Below, one piece after another: positions 13,887 to 21,240 of a DNA stretch of 24,615 nucleotides; positions within the stretch are counted from its first letter, which is position 1; each line of letters opens with the position of its first letter. Location of the stretch: NCBI GenBank assembly GCA_964444825.1, contig CAYUIS010000072.1, positions 1 through 24,615 of the forward strand. The letters are read 5' to 3'. The position numbers and the translations under genes were made by a program. A model generated the notes under the pieces. It was not told where the DNA came from. It saw nothing but the letters and a program-made list of their open reading frames with translations, and ran no database searches. Source of the stretch: CAYUIS01 sp964444825. GTDB lineage: Bacteria; Chloroflexota; Anaerolineae; B4-G1.

Positions 13887-16237
13887 AGGTGGCTCACCTG
13901 CCGGAAGAGACCGAGGGAACGGCTGCCAACCACCGACGGAGGTTGGGGAATCGATATCCAGGAGGGTTGGCTGCGCAGATCACACCGTACCGTCACCTGC
14001 GTTCCCTGTCCGGGCGCGCTTTCCACCACCAGATGGCCTCCCAGCGCTTCCGCCCGCTCCGACATTCCGAGCAACCCCAGACATCCGTCTCGCCCATAGG
14101 ATGTAGCCGGGATAAAGCCCCGCCCATCGTCGGCAACCGTCAGCACAATCTCATCCCGATCACGGGCCAGTGCTATGAGCACCCGCGAGGCCCCTGCGTG
14201 GCGCCAGGAATTCGACAGTGCCTCCCGCCCGATGCGGTATAGACCGATCGCTACGCCGTCAGGTAACGAGATTTCCTCAAGATCCGTCTCGACACGCAGT
14301 CCCCGGGCCGTGATCTCCCGCACGAGCGCACGCAATGCTGCCGCCAGCCCCAGTTGATCGAGCGCCAGAGGGCGCAGGTCGCTGCACAACCGGCGCAGTT
14401 CATCGATCAGCAATCCAACCTGCGTGTACAGCTCTCCGACCTGCTCACCACTATCCTTGGTGTCCTCCTGGACCGTCTCCAGCCGGTAGCGGAGCCCGAT
14501 CAGGTCCTGAATCACCCCGTCGTGCAACTCTCGTGCTATGTAGGCCCGCTCGTCCTCTCGGGCAGCCAAAAGCCGGCGATGGATCTCTTCTACTTCGGCC
14601 ACCTTGGTCCGAAGCGCCTCTACCAGGCGCACGTTCTGCGCCGCCAGGGCTGCGTGTTGGCTCAGCGCCGCCAGGATTTCCCGATCCTCCGGTCCCCACT
14701 CCTCGCTCAAGCGCGCAGCCAGTCCCCACATGCCGACCACCTGATCCTTCACCACCAGAGGCACCAGGGCGTGATCTCCATCCACCGCCATCTCTTCACG
14801 TCGGGCCGCCCCGTTGCCCCGGATCCACACCCAGGTTCTCTCGATCGCTACGCCCGAATGGCCGAGGAACTCCATCTCCCCATTGTGCTCCAACCACAAC
14901 GCGGCACCCGGCAGATGCATCGCCTGAGGAACCTGCTGCACCAGCACCCGGACGAGCGTCTCCGGGTCCAATGTGCGGGCCAGCGCTTGACCAACCTCTG
15001 CGGTCAGCTCTCGATAATCATACCAACCGCCGTAAAAGAGCCGATCCACCAGCCGCTGGACCCAAGCACGCAGCGGTCTGAACGTAACGGCGGCGACAAC
15101 TGCCACCGCCGCTCCCAATGCGGCGCTGCTCACTCGATTTAGCGGCAACAGGGCATAGAAAGTTGTCAGTGCGACAAAATAGGTCCCGAAAAGCACGGCG
15201 CTTACGACCAAATAAACGAGCCCGCGGTTAAGCACGCGGTCGAAACCCATCAGGTTGTACTGCCATAGGGCCACGGCGTAGACGATTGGAAGAGCACTCA
15301 TCAACGGAATCGTAAGCATCCAAGAATCCCACGCCGCTCCGCCGAACAAGACGATAGGCGCAGCCGTGAGCAGCCCAAACGGCCCAAACGCCAGCACCGT
15401 ACCAAACACGACCAGCCGAGTGCGGCGGCGGGCATAGGGGGAGGAAGTCGTCACGTAAGAGGCAACCATTAGCCCGATAGCCACAGCCAGGCCCAGAAGC
15501 AGCCAGCCGTACATGCCAGTCTGCACAGCGTCGATGGCGTGGCGATGGGGAAGCGCAGAGCCAGCAAAGAACAGCACCGCCAGCGCTGTTCCTACACCGT
15601 AGACGACCATCACCAGCCGGCGTCGCCGGCCCAGCCAGGACTTTTCTGGGAACACGGTGTGAAAGTGAACCATGGTCGGGGTCAACAGCCCAGTGAGCAG
15701 GCCCAACCATCTCGACGCGGCCTGCACCCCGACGGTCGAGAGGGCGCCCAGCGCCAGAACTCCGGCCCAGGTCTGGCACATCAGGTAGAACTGTCGCGCC
15801 TCGACGGCCTGCGGGCGGCTGAGAAGCACCACCAACGAGAGCAGACAGAAAGCCAGCGCCACGGCCAGAATCAGCAACTGTGCCAGCCACCTTCTCTCGG
15901 GCATCGATTCGGCCGGCACCGTCGTCGTATACACGTGATCTCCGCGCTGAAACGTGATGGTCGCTACGTCGCTCGGCCGATAGAGGGGATGCCTGAATCC
16001 GTCCCACATCACTGGCGGCGCGTCGTTCAACGACAGGAGCACGTCACCCACCTGGAGCCCACCCTGCTCAGCCGAGTCTTCCGTATCAGCTTCCAGGATC
16101 CGACCGGTCAAGCCAGAGAGGGGGCCGTGGGTAGCAGCGCCCCACAACAGAAAAGCTCCCGCCCCCACGATCAGCGCCAGCATGCCTAAAGCGGGCGATA
16201 GCCACAACCGCTCCGTCAACTTTGCACCGGCTTTCAT
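13856..16237 (-). CDS. PDZ/multi-TM/GAF sensor histidine kinase (HisKA_3, NarX/DegS class)
   Basis: A 793-residue membrane kinase. Order: TM helix (~residues 8-30); a PDZ-like domain (~35-110, with G-G-L-Q-V-G-D-V-L-L-S-L-N-D); a hydrophobic region with several helices (~115-370); a GAF domain (~415-537); the HisKA_3 dimerisation domain with phospho-acceptor His572 in R-E-L-H-D-G-V-I-Q-D-L; and a GHKL ATPase (N box ~670-680, A-D-D-G-R-G-F ~703-709, G-L-L-G-M). The start is ATG 16237, four bases overlapping the stop of the regulator gene; a GTG 12 bases upstream is less likely. The two form a two-component pair. The PDZ-like domain suggests sensing of extracytoplasmic peptides or C-termini, in keeping with the peptide ABC importer diverging from this operon. 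The final residues are read through the G-rich repeat and may be non-native. Confidence 0.92.
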   Translation of the reverse strand: MKAGAKLTERLWLSPALGMLALIVGAGAFLLWGAATHGPLSGLTGRILEADTEDSAEQGGLQVGDVLLSLNDAPPVMWDGFRHPLYRPSDVATITFQRGDHVYTTTVPAESMPERRWLAQLLILAVALAFCLLSLVVLLSRPQAVEARQFYLMCQTWAGVLALGALSTVGVQAASRWLGLLTGLLTPTMVHFHTVFPEKSWLGRRRRLVMVVYGVGTALAVLFFAGSALPHRHAIDAVQTGMYGWLLLGLAVAIGLMVASYVTTSSPYARRRTRLVVFGTVLAFGPFGLLTAAPIVLFGGAAWDSWMLTIPLMSALPIVYAVALWQYNLMGFDRVLNRGLVYLVVSAVLFGTYFVALTTFYALLPLNRVSSAALGAAVAVVAAVTFRPLRAWVQRLVDRLFYGGWYDYRELTAEVGQALARTLDPETLVRVLVQQVPQAMHLPGAALWLEHNGEMEFLGHSGVAIERTWVWIRGNGAARREEMAVDGDHALVPLVVKDQVVGMWGLAARLSEEWGPEDREILAALSQHAALAAQNVRLVEALRTKVAEVEEIHRRLLAAREDERAYIARELHDGVIQDLIGLRYRLETVQEDTKDSGEQVGELYTQVGLLIDELRRLCSDLRPLALDQLGLAAALRALVREITARGLRVETDLEEISLPDGVAIGLYRIGREALSNSWRHAGASRVLIALARDRDEIVLTVADDGRGFIPATSYGRDGCLGLLGMSERAEALGGHLVVESAPGQGTQVTVRCDLRSQPSWISIPQPPSVVGSRSLGLFRQVSHLEPKSQIPSL

Positions 16238-16875
16238 ATCCTGACCCACTGTCGCCGGATCGCCTCGACGACAGCCGCCGTACGAGAGGCGACGTGCAGT
16301 TTGGCATAGATGTTGCCCACGTGGAATTTGACCGTTCTCTCAGCGATGACCAGCTCGTCGGCGATCTCGGTGTTGTCTTTGCCCTCGGCCATCAGTTGTA
16401 GCACTTCCCGCTCCCGATCGGTGAGAGGGTCCTCGACCGTCTCTCGTTCCTTCCTCAAGGCTCGATGGGTCACCTTGGCTGCCACACGGGGACTGAGCCA
16501 GGTCTCACCGCGGGCCACCGCCCGCACCGCCTCGACCAAGGTGGACAGCCGCTCATCCTTCAGGGCGTAACCGGCGGCTCCTGCCTCCAGCATCCCAAAC
16601 ACATACTCATCATCATCGAAAGCCGAGAGTACGAGCACCTTGATCGACGGATCGGTACGAAACAGAGTTTCCATCAGCGGCACAGCGCCCGGACCAGGCA
16701 TCGCTACGTCAAGCAACACGATACTCGGCGACAGACGACGCGCCTGCCGAACGGTATCCTCCCCGTTGGCTGCCTCGCCAGCGACGACAAAATCCTTCTC
16801 CCGGGCCAGCCGGTTGCGGATCCCGTCGCGCACCACGGGATGATCATCAGCCAATAGAATGCGGATGACGTCCAT
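16234..16875 (-). CDS. NarL/FixJ-family response regulator
   Basis: A 213-residue two-domain regulator. The receiver domain has the acidic pair Asp10/Asp11, phosphorylation site Asp56 (I-V-L-L-D-V-A-M-P), switch Ser84 and Lys106. The C-terminal LuxR-type helix-turn-helix begins L-T-D-R-E-R-E-V-L-Q-L-M-A-E-G and includes I-A-E-R-T-V-K-F-H-V-G-N-I-Y-A-K-L. I placed the start at the ATG giving M-D-V-I-R-I-L-L-A-D-D-H, the usual beginning of the fold, with GGAA close upstream; an in-frame ATG at 16908 would add 11 residues and has no better ribosome site. It is co-translated with the sensor kinase. Its operon has a promoter module (17009-17065) mirrored before the peptide-transport operon, so it may regulate both. 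Confidence 0.93.
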   Translation of the reverse strand: MDVIRILLADDHPVVRDGIRNRLAREKDFVVAGEAANGEDTVRQARRLSPSIVLLDVAMPGPGAVPLMETLFRTDPSIKVLVLSAFDDDEYVFGMLEAGAAGYALKDERLSTLVEAVRAVARGETWLSPRVAAKVTHRALRKERETVEDPLTDREREVLQLMAEGKDNTEIADELVIAERTVKFHVGNIYAKLHVASRTAAVVEAIRRQWVRI

Positions 16876-16908
16876 ATGTTCCAATGTCGAAGCGTAACCC
16901 CAAATCAT

Positions 16909-17008
16909 AGTCAGCAGATCCCGGCCCCAACGGTGCCAATGGCTCCAGATACCGAATTCCGGCTCCGGAGGGCTCTCGTGTTATTCCGCCGCGATCTACC
17001 TATCTGGC
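16909..17008. other. Leader of the two-component operon
   Basis: About 100 bases between the response-regulator gene and its predicted promoter. I see short GC-rich palindromes only and no coding sequence. Confidence 0.5.
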
Positions 17009-17065
17009 AGTTTACCATATTGGCCACCCGGCTTCAAGGTCCTCCAGGACAGTTTGAGCCTGTAC
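17009..17065 (-). promoter_or_regulatory. Minus-strand promoter/operator module (left arm of mirrored pair)
   Basis: Read on the minus strand it contains an operator-like block GTACAGGCTCAAACTGTCC (17065-17047), TTGAAG as -35 (17037-17032), a 17-bp spacer and TAAACT as -10 (17014-17009). It points toward the response-regulator gene at 16875. The same order and spacing recur in mirror image at 17222-17278; 39 of 53 core positions match without a gap, the matches concentrating in the operator, -35 and -10 blocks. Confidence 0.65.
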
Positions 17066-17076
17066 GCGAGTACAGG
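17059..17076. repeat. Palindromic CCTGTAC...GTACAGG site
   Basis: CCTGTAC (17059-17065) and GTACAGG (17070-17076) are perfect inverted 7-mers separated by 4 bases. The half-site GTACAGG recurs at 17199-17205 and 17222-17228, with a near copy, ATACAGG, at 17099-17105. It looks like a repeated protein-binding half-site in this divergent control region. Confidence 0.5.
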
Positions 17077-17221
17077 TCTGCCGGGACACGACGGCGGAAT
17101 ACAGGACCACAGCCTCTGTGATTTCTACTCCCATACCCCGCACATGGTTCAATTCCCCTTTTTGGCCGGCCGTAACCCTTCGGAGGACCTGCCCTACAGT
17201 ACAGGATTGAACCGTCAGCCA

Positions 17222-17278
17222 GTACAGGCCCAAACTGTCCCCAGGGACGTTGAAGGCCACCTATCAATATGGTAGACT
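17222..17278 (+). promoter_or_regulatory. Plus-strand promoter/operator module (right arm of mirrored pair)
   Basis: It holds the operator-like block GTACAGGCCCAAACTGTCC (17222-17240), TTGAAG (-35, 17250-17255), a 17-bp spacer and TAGACT (-10, 17273-17278). Both hexamers are imperfect, as expected of an activator-dependent promoter. The block is centred about 54 bases before the predicted start, a usual place for NarL/LuxR-type activators, and is itself an imperfect inverted repeat (ACAG...CTGT). It drives the small gene at 17433 and the peptide-transport genes. Confidence 0.65.
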
Positions 17279-17305
17279 GAAGCCATCAAGGACCACTTCT
17301 TGCAC

Positions 17306-17342
17306 TGGAGCGGGGCAGCGAGACCTCGGTTGCCCCGCTCCA
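17306..17342 (+). promoter_or_regulatory. Leader stem-loop of the peptide-transport operon
   Basis: TGGAGCGGGGCA (17306-17317) pairs exactly with 17331-17342 around a 13-nt loop. It lies ~20 bases after the predicted transcript start and ~90 bases before the first start codon. No U-run follows, so mRNA protection or a protein/RNA control site is likelier than termination. Confidence 0.5.
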
Positions 17343-17432
17343 CCCTAGTAGAGGGCTATTCCCTCGGACGGTGGCGCAGGCCAGGAGAACCGCACTGGAA
17401 CTCGGCGCGGTCTGCGAGTGAGGAGGACACGT

Positions 17433-17690
17433 ATGGTCTCACAAAAAGAGTCCCGACCCTATACGTCGGATACACTGGGGCTGCTGATCTCTGCGACGCT
17501 GCACCAGAGTGTAGCGCGGGCCGAACCGGCGCCACACGTGTGGAGACGGATCGAGAGAAGGGCAAGATACCGAGCAGCCGTTGAGCACACATATCGACAG
17601 GTCATAACGGGCCGGAGGCCCGTATCCCATCTAGTGGTTTCGTTGGGAACGCGCTACCTCCCGATGGGCGACGTATTCCCAATTCTGTAG
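17433..17690 (+). CDS. Small protein of unknown function, first gene of the peptide-transport operon
   Basis: An 85-residue ORF supported by an excellent ribosome site, AGGAGG (17421-17426), six bases before the ATG. I do not recognise the family. The protein is soluble and Arg-rich with no signal peptide or full TM helix. Residues ~13-27 form a mildly hydrophobic helix-like stretch (D-T-L-G-L-L-I-S-A-T-L), followed by an E-P-A-P-H-V-W-R-R-I-E-R-R-A-R segment. The P-x-V-W-x-R-I pattern recalls the cytoplasmic part of small anti-sigma-type proteins, but no zinc ligands are present and I do not claim that function. It lies after the right-hand promoter and before the peptide-binding protein, so co-transcription is likely. 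Confidence 0.55.
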   Translation: MVSQKESRPYTSDTLGLLISATLHQSVARAEPAPHVWRRIERRARYRAAVEHTYRQVITGRRPVSHLVVSLGTRYLPMGDVFPIL

Positions 17691-17872
17691 CGCAACAGGC
17701 TTTGGACGCAACAAGAGAGGGGGTGGTCACCGCCGACGATCAGCTTTAGCACGAGACACACGGATGGAGCCTGGCGAGCTCATCGCCACCTTTGTCGCCG
17801 TGGAAAACGGCAAAAGTCAGACATCACTGAATCTTGACACAATTCCAGTACCTAGGAGGAGAAAGGAGAAAC

Positions 17873-19981
17873 ATGTACCGTAGCAAAGTATGGACCCTGG
17901 CGGGTCTGATCGTCGTTCTCAGTATGTTCCTCTCGGCCTGCGGCCCGACGGAGGAGGCCCCCACACCAGCAATCGTCGAGATCACCCGCGTCGTCGAGGT
18001 GGGCGGCGAGGCCAAGACGGAGACGGTCATCGTCACCGCCACGCCGGAGCCCGAACCGACAGAGGAACCAATGGAGCAGATCGCGCCCGACTTTAAGAAC
18101 CCCGATACCTACGTCGTGGTCGCCGGTGCAGGGGAGCCCGAGACTATGGACCCGGCCTGGACGTACGAGACGGCCGGTGGTGGCGTCCAGGACAATATCT
18201 ACGAGGGCATGATCTGGTTCAACAGGGAAAAAACCGACGAATTCGTGCCAATGCTGGCCACCGATTGGGGGGTCAACGAGGATGGCACCGAGTGGACTTT
18301 TAACGTCCGCCAGGGGGTCACGTTCCACGAGGGAGGCACGCTGGAACCTCACGATGCGGCCTACTCGCTACAACGGGCCCTGCTGCAGGATCGAATCGAC
18401 GGCCCGAATTGGATGGCGCTGGACGCGTTCCTGGGCGTGTACGCCATCGAGGATCTGGCGATCCAGAACTATGCCGAAACCCAGGGCATTGACCCCGAGA
18501 GTGACGCTTTCGGGGAACTGACGTTTGAGGACGTGGACGACGCGGCCCTTGTAAAGACCTGCGAGATGGTCAAGGAGGCGATCGTCGCCGACGACGAGGC
18601 TGGTACCGTCACCTACAAGCTCCAAACCCCCACCCCCTGGTTCCTGTCCATCCTAGTCCAACGGTTTATGGGCTCGGTGGTGGACATGGAGTGGATGGCG
18701 GAGAACGGGGACTGGGACGGTTCGTGTGACAACTGGGTGCCATTCCACAACCCTGGCGCTCAGAACACGATCCTCTTCAACGAGGCCAACGGCACGGGGC
18801 CCTATATGCTGGACCACTGGACCCCTGGGGAGGAGATCGTTCTGGTGGCCAACGAGGATTATTGGCGTACCGAACCGATATGGGAGGGAGGGCCCAGCGG
18901 TCCGCCCAGCATCAAGCGCGTGGTGATCCTCGACGTAGACGAATGGGGCACCCGGCGGGCGATGTTCGAGGCCGGCGACGCCGACTGGATCTATACCCCA
19001 TCCCAGTACCGCCCGCAGCTCGAGCCGTACTATAGCACCATCTGCTACCCGGACGAACACTGCGAAGAGGGAAATCCGGATGGATATATCCTGACCTACC
19101 GGGATATGCCAATACCCGCTATGACGCCAGCCCAGTTTAACTGGAACATCAATATCGAGGGTGGCAACCCCTACGTCGGCAGCGGCGCGCTGGACGGCAA
19201 CGGAATCCCGCCTGACTTTTTCACCGACTTTCACATCCGCAGCGCATTCAACTACTGCTTCGATTTCGACGCCATGATCCAGGAGGCGCTGAACGGCGAG
19301 GGCATCCAGGCCCAGGGGCCGATCATCGCCGGTATGATGGGCTACCGCGACGGCGAGGACCCGCTCTTCTACTATGATCCGGGCAAGTGCGAGGAAGAGT
19401 TCAAGCTGGCCGACGTGGACAAGGACGGCATTCCGGCCGGTGAGGACGATGATGACGTCTGGAACAGGGGCTTCTACTTCCAGATGGCCTACAACACGGG
19501 CAACGACACCCGGCGCCTGACCTCAGAGATCCTCAAAGCCGGTATCGAGGGAGTCAACCCCAACTTTAACGTCTCCATCGTGGCTATGCCGTGGCCGGTG
19601 CTGCTCAACAGCCGGCGGGCGCGCAAGCTGCCGATCTATGTCGGTGGCTGGTTGGAGGACTTTCACGACCCGCACAACTGGGTGCATCCTTTCCTCCACT
19701 CTCAGGGTGCCTACGGACGTGTGATCAACCTGCCGGAGGATATGGCTGAGGAGTTCGACTCTTTGATCGAGGAGGCCGCCTCTTACACCACGGTCGAAGA
19801 ACGCCGGCCGCTATATGAGGAGATCCAGCTCAAGTCCCAGGAGGATGCGGTCCTGATCTGGATGTACCAGCCGGTCGGGCGCTATCACTTCCAGGAGTCG
19901 ATCAAGGGCTGGTACTTTAATCCCGCCTACCAGCAAAAGACCTACTCCTACATCTACACCCTGTCGAAGGAAGGGCCGTAG
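17873..19981 (+). CDS. Family-5 (peptide/nickel-type) ABC transporter solute-binding lipoprotein
   Basis: A 702-residue DppA/OppA-type binding protein. The signal sequence ends in lipobox L-S-A-C, giving lipidated Cys23, followed by a Thr/Pro/Glu-rich linker (to ~residue 75). The family start motif appears as P-E-T-M-D-P-A-W-T-Y-E-T, then V-Q-D-N-I-Y-E-G-M and the T-F-N-V-R-Q-G-V-T-F-H-E-G segment typical of SBP_bac_5. It is longer than the usual 530-600 residues; extra sequence includes Cys-bearing loops and a D-V-D-K-D-G acidic loop (Asp514-Gly519) resembling a calcium-binding EF-hand loop. AAAGGAG (17863-17869), plus a second AGGAGGAG (17854-17861), sets ATG 17873. It should feed peptides or similar ligands to the two permeases downstream. 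Confidence 0.94.
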   Translation: MYRSKVWTLAGLIVVLSMFLSACGPTEEAPTPAIVEITRVVEVGGEAKTETVIVTATPEPEPTEEPMEQIAPDFKNPDTYVVVAGAGEPETMDPAWTYETAGGGVQDNIYEGMIWFNREKTDEFVPMLATDWGVNEDGTEWTFNVRQGVTFHEGGTLEPHDAAYSLQRALLQDRIDGPNWMALDAFLGVYAIEDLAIQNYAETQGIDPESDAFGELTFEDVDDAALVKTCEMVKEAIVADDEAGTVTYKLQTPTPWFLSILVQRFMGSVVDMEWMAENGDWDGSCDNWVPFHNPGAQNTILFNEANGTGPYMLDHWTPGEEIVLVANEDYWRTEPIWEGGPSGPPSIKRVVILDVDEWGTRRAMFEAGDADWIYTPSQYRPQLEPYYSTICYPDEHCEEGNPDGYILTYRDMPIPAMTPAQFNWNINIEGGNPYVGSGALDGNGIPPDFFTDFHIRSAFNYCFDFDAMIQEALNGEGIQAQGPIIAGMMGYRDGEDPLFYYDPGKCEEEFKLADVDKDGIPAGEDDDDVWNRGFYFQMAYNTGNDTRRLTSEILKAGIEGVNPNFNVSIVAMPWPVLLNSRRARKLPIYVGGWLEDFHDPHNWVHPFLHSQGAYGRVINLPEDMAEEFDSLIEEAASYTTVEERRPLYEEIQLKSQEDAVLIWMYQPVGRYHFQESIKGWYFNPAYQQKTYSYIYTLSKEGP

Positions 19982-20009
19982 CTTTCGCTACTGGGTTTTG
20001 ACCCGTATG

Positions 20010-20040
20010 GCAGGGGGCCGGAGGGGCTCCGGCCCCCTGC
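20010..20040 (+). terminator. Stem-loop between peptide-binding protein and permease genes
   Basis: GCAGGGGGCCGGAG (20010-20023) pairs perfectly with 20027-20040, a 14-bp GC-rich stem with a 3-nt loop, 28 bases after the binding-protein stop. Only a short T-rich tail follows. As in the sugar locus, it sits exactly between binding-protein and permease genes and probably limits read-through or protects the upstream mRNA. Confidence 0.65.
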
Positions 20041-20115
20041 TTGTATGAGCGCACCCCACGCCGGGTTGTACGACCAAGTTATAAACTGGCATAGAGGCAA
20101 CAAGGAGTCCACATT

Positions 20116-21183
20116 ATGGCCACATACATCTTCCGGCGTATGTTAATCATACCGATCATCATCATCGGGGTCACAATGCTGATCTTTGCGATGCTCTCGC
20201 TCCTGACCCCTTACGAACGGGCCTCGCTCTACGTGCGGGATGTGCCCAAACGCCAGGGCGCTATCGAGGATATTATCGCCAAGTATGGGCTCGACAAGCC
20301 GATCTATGTTCAATATTGGCACTGGATGGTGGGGCAAAAGGACTCGGATACTGGCGAGATCATCGGCGGCGTGCTGCGCGGCGACCTGGGCTTCTCCCAG
20401 ATCGGCGCGAGCTCGGTCGCCGAGGTCATTGGCCGGCGCATGCCCGCCACAGCGGAGCTGGCCGTCTGGGCCGCGGTTCCGATGATCAGCATCGGCATCG
20501 CGTTGGGCGTGCTGTCGGCGGTCCATCACAACAAACCGGTAGACCAGATCCTGCGCGTGTTCAGCATCGTCGGTTGGTCCATGCCTGTGTTTGTGTTTGG
20601 GCTGATCGCGTTGATGCTATTCTACGCCAAGCTGGGTTGGTTCCCGCCGGGGCGACTCTCCGACTGGGCATCCCAAATCGTCCAGTCTGACGCGTTCGTC
20701 CGGTACACCCAGATGAACACCGTCGATGCCCTGTTGAACTTGCGGTTCGACATCTTTTGGGATGCGGTCAAGCACCTGGTCCTACCGGTCACGACCCTGG
20801 CCTACCTCAACTGGGCGCAGATGTTGCGCGTCACGCGCTCGTCCATGCTGGACACGTTGCGCCAGGATTACATGACCACGGCCCGCTCCAAGGGACTGAC
20901 CGAGCGGTTGGTAGTCTGGCGACACGGGCTGGTAAACGCACTGATCCCCGTCATCACCATCGGCGGACTGGTCCTGATCGCCCTGTTCAACGGCGTGGTC
21001 ATCACCGAGACGATATTTAACTACCCGGGTATGGGGTCGTTTTTGGCCCAGGCAGCCCTGTCGCTGGACGTCATCTCGGTCCTGGGGGTGACCCTGTTCA
21101 GCAGCATCATCCTGGTCGTCGGCAACCTGGTTGTGGACGTGCTCTACGGCCTGGCCGATCCCCGGATACGCCTGCAAGGTTAG
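20116..21183 (+). CDS. Peptide ABC transporter permease, DppB type
   Basis: A 355-residue inner-membrane permease. It begins with the standard DppB/OppB first helix (Y-I-F-R-R-M-L-I-I-P-I-I-I-I-G-V). It has an extended loop with L-D-K-P-I-Y-V-Q-Y and G-D-L-G-F-S, and further helices whose last cytoplasmic loop carries the EAA-type motif (Y-M-T-T-A-R-S-K-G-L-T-E-R). The end A-D-P-R-I-R-L is diagnostic for the family. AAGGAG (20101-20106) precedes ATG 20116. It pairs with the DppC-type protein encoded at 21241. Cognate ATPases are not in the window. Confidence 0.94.
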   Translation: MATYIFRRMLIIPIIIIGVTMLIFAMLSLLTPYERASLYVRDVPKRQGAIEDIIAKYGLDKPIYVQYWHWMVGQKDSDTGEIIGGVLRGDLGFSQIGASSVAEVIGRRMPATAELAVWAAVPMISIGIALGVLSAVHHNKPVDQILRVFSIVGWSMPVFVFGLIALMLFYAKLGWFPPGRLSDWASQIVQSDAFVRYTQMNTVDALLNLRFDIFWDAVKHLVLPVTTLAYLNWAQMLRVTRSSMLDTLRQDYMTTARSKGLTERLVVWRHGLVNALIPVITIGGLVLIALFNGVVITETIFNYPGMGSFLAQAALSLDVISVLGVTLFSSIILVVGNLVVDVLYGLADPRIRLQG

Positions 21184-21240
21184 CGACTGCCAGCACCGAC
21201 CCTAGAGATCAGACCATAACATCCAAAGAGGCACACGCCA

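Noticed and set aside
14335..15142. Two long plus-strand open frames inside the sensor kinase gene
   Set aside because: Both are Pro/Arg/Gln-rich shadows of a complete kinase with all motifs on the minus strand.
17009..17278. Interpretation of the inverted repeat as a MITE or IS end pair
   Set aside because: No target-site duplication is seen at the outer ends, and conservation is confined to promoter- and operator-like blocks while the rest has diverged. Not fully excluded.
17834..17857. TTGACA before the peptide-binding protein as a second promoter
   Set aside because: No acceptable -10 lies 16-18 bases downstream; that position is occupied by the ribosome site.
17764..17883. 39-codon open frame ahead of the peptide-binding protein
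   Set aside because: No ribosome site, no family features, and its end overlaps the ribosome sites and start of the real gene.
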